Shown: positions 62,195-64,000 of the stretch, piece by piece
Layout of the letters: the number at the start of each line of letters is the position of its first letter
Position numbering within the stretch: the first letter of the stretch is position 1
Notes under the pieces: model-generated
The model's database searches: none
What the model saw: only the letters and a program-made list of their open reading frames with translations
Told to the model about the DNA's origin: nothing
Origin: GMQP-bins7 sp963776565
GTDB taxonomy: Bacteria; Actinomycetota; Thermoleophilia; Gaiellales; Gaiellaceae
Assembly: GCA_963776565.1 (NCBI GenBank)
Contig: CAVZNF010000005.1
Location: forward strand, 186,001-250,000
Reading direction: 5' to 3'
DNA: 64,000 nucleotides
Position numbers and translations under genes: made by a program

Positions 62195-63881
62195 ATGCGA
62201 ACTCTCAGAGTTCTGGCATCGGCCTCGTCGCGTTTTCCGCGGTGAGCGCCACGGGCTCCGCCGCCGTTCCGCGTCCAGACGCCAGGTGCGGTTGTCGGGC
62301 CTGGGGTAACGGCCGAGCTCGCGAACAGCGGTCGTGCGCGAGTCATCGTCGCGTTCCACGCGCAACCATCCCCATCATCCCGCTCACTAACGAGCATCGT
62401 GCGAGACACAACTGCGATTCGTACCCGGGTGCTGAAGCGTCTAGGGCCAGGAAGCGCTTTCTCACCGACGGCTCGTTGGAATGCAGTGGCAGCCATGCCG
62501 GGGCTCGTAACGCGTGCCGGCCTCAAACGGCTCTCCTCGGACCCCGAGGTCGCACGCATCGACTTAGACCGCGGCGGCCACGCGACAGATGCCGAAAGCC
62601 TGCCGCTGATTGGCGGCGACGTCGCCCATTCTGAGGGTCTCACGGGCAAGGGCGTGACGGTCGCCGTGCTCGACAGCGGTATCGACGAGACCCACCCTGA
62701 CCTGACGAGTTCCCTCGTCGCCGAACATTGCTTCGTCATACCCAACGGCTGCCCGAGCGGAGCGTCGGAGCAGGACGGCCCTGGAAGTGCGCGCGACGAC
62801 CACGGGCACGGAACGAACGTCGCCGGAATCATCGCCGCGGATGGAAATGTCGCGCCCATCGGCGTCGCGCCCGACGTCTCTCTGGTCGCAGTGAGGGTGC
62901 TCGAGAGCAGCGGTCGCTTCGAGACGTCCGCGCAAATCGTCTCCGCTTTGAACTGGATCGCGCTCAATCATCCCGAGGTCCGGGTCGTCAACATGAGCTT
63001 CGGCACCGATCAGCTCTTCTCTGGAACGTGCGACGCGGCAACCGCTTCCACACTCGCTTTCGCCTCGGCAGTCGCGACGCTTCGAGCGCGCGGTGTCACA
63101 GTCGTCGCGAGCGCGGGGAACAGCGCTTCCGCGACCTCGATGGCTGCCCCAGCCTGTGTCTCCGGCGTGATCGCTGTCGGAGCGGTGTACGACAGTTCTC
63201 TCGGCCCGGTCTCCTTTCCCAACGTCTGCACCGACGCACAGACTGCGGCCGACCAGGTGACCTGCTTCTCGAACGGCGGATCGGCGCTCGATCTGCTGGC
63301 CCCCGGTGCGCTCATCACGCTCGACCGGTCGAGGGGGCGGCATCTCAACGTACCTTGGCACCTCCCAGGCCTCGCCCCACGTCGCTGGTGCGACTGCTCT
63401 CCTTCTCCAGCGCGACCCCTCGCTCAGTCCGGATGCGATCGAGAGCCTCTTGAAGAGCACGGGTGCCCCCATTACCGATCCCCGCAACGGGATCACGACC
63501 CCCCGCATCAACGTTGCCGCTGCCTTGGGGCAACCACAGCCGTCGCCCCCTCCGACCCCGACGACTCCCGCGCCAGACCGCACGCCGCCCACTGTCCGCG
63601 CATTGGCCGGCTCCTATCATCCCGGCAGGCGAACTCAACTCAAGTTCAACATGCACGATGACAGCGGCGAGGCGCGCGTCGTTGAGAGGGTCTACGCAGC
63701 GAATGGTCGGATCTACAAGACGTTTCGCTCTGGATTCTCCGACACCAACAGAGGCACCGCGTTCTTCTACCCCTGGATCGCGCCGCGCGGCGCAAAGGGA
63801 ACCCTCAAACATTGTGGGCGTGCTTGGGACCGCGCCGGTAATGCCAGTCCGCTGAGCTGCGCGCCACTTCGACAACGCTAG
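62195..63881 (+). CDS. Secreted subtilisin-family (S8) serine protease, several frameshifts
   Basis: Starts probably at ATG 62195 (MRTLRVLAS). The signal peptide continues in another frame (GLVAFSAVSATGSAAVPRPD) and the propeptide returns to the first frame (VTAELANSGRARVIVAFHAQ), so one -1 and one +1 break lie between 62210 and 62290. The catalytic triad is complete: Asp in TVAVLDSGIDETHPDL, His in DDHGHGTNVAGIIA and Ser in GTSQASPHVAGATALLL, with Asn in ASAGNS. A +1 break at about 63320 precedes the Ser segment (ITSTGRGGGISTYLGTS). After a Pro/Thr-rich linker (QPSPPPTPTTPAPD) a C-terminal beta domain of about 90 residues follows. About 560 residues. Confidence 0.85.
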
Positions 63882-64000
63882 AGGGCCACGACGGCGTTCG
63901 ATGACCTCGGGGCGAGATCGGGGCGACGTGACCCGATGACCCTCTGTGACCCGCGTCGCTGTTGCTGCCTGGCTGAACCTCTCATCGGTCGCGGCCAGGT

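Overview
This is a high-GC, gene-dense window of bacterial chromosome, almost certainly from an actinobacterium. The best guess is class Thermoleophilia (Gaiellales/Solirubrobacterales-like), probably from a metagenome assembly. The evidence is a dcw cell-wall cluster with ftsW, ftsQ and ftsZ but no ftsA, MurE with the meso-diaminopimelate signature, a single-chain PafB-PafC WYL regulator, a single-chain SecDF, and cyclic 2,3-diphosphoglycerate genes. There are no rRNA or tRNA genes, CRISPR arrays, insertion sequences or prophage that I can recognise. Many genes are chained with 4-base ATGA/GTGA overlaps.

Layout. 0-2.4 kb: cyclic 2,3-diphosphoglycerate synthetase (5' end outside the window), 2-phosphoglycerate kinase and a MIP18/DUF59 protein. 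2.4-5 kb: an MDR oxidoreductase, QueG and a small histidine kinase. 5-7.8 kb: a minus-strand operon of three exported proteins. 7.9-11.5 kb: PafBC-like regulator and zinc-ribbon proteins. 11.5-15.2 kb: aldehyde dehydrogenase, thiolase and 3-hydroxyacyl-CoA dehydrogenase. 15.3-19.7 kb: a cation/proton antiporter and an exported protein/response regulator/histidine kinase operon. 19.7-25.4 kb: queA, tgt, yajC, secDF. 25.4-30.1 kb: a UbiB-like kinase, a degenerate response regulator, a 1.2 kb variable segment between imperfect direct repeats, and an ECF sigma/ogt pair. 31-45.8 kb: the dcw cluster mraZ-rsmH-ftsL-pbp-murE-murF-mraY-murD-ftsW-murG-murC-murB-ftsQ-ftsZ, with a MraZ-box array in front. 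45.9-50.3 kb: the complete glycine cleavage system gcvT-gcvH-gcvPA-gcvPB. 50.3-58.8 kb: glyoxalase-like protein, an rlmN split by a foreign 2 kb fragment, threonine aldolase, CAX antiporter, endonuclease IV, gltX and a MaoC-like dehydratase. 58.9-64 kb: secreted or membrane proteins (putative-Ig repeat protein, M50 peptidase, subtilase) and small ORFs.

Functional links. Queuosine: QueA and Tgt lie together and QueG lies 16 kb away. One-carbon metabolism: the glycine cleavage system and, 3.4 kb downstream, threonine aldolase, which supplies glycine. Envelope: the dcw cluster plus YajC/SecDF export. Acyl-CoA metabolism: thiolase, hydroxyacyl-CoA dehydrogenase and MaoC-like hydratase, at separate sites.

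The most pervasive oddity is that more than 20 otherwise intact genes are broken by single-base frameshifts, nearly all of them +1 (one extra base), on both strands and often in GG/GGG/CCC runs. I treat these as probable insertion errors in the sequence and annotate through them, giving each break position. The most biologically intriguing features are the cyclic-diphosphoglycerate pair, the repeated hairpin-18mer-hairpin intergenic element after pbp and ftsZ, the disrupted rlmN, the repeat-flanked segment behind the degenerate response regulator, and the MraZ-box array.
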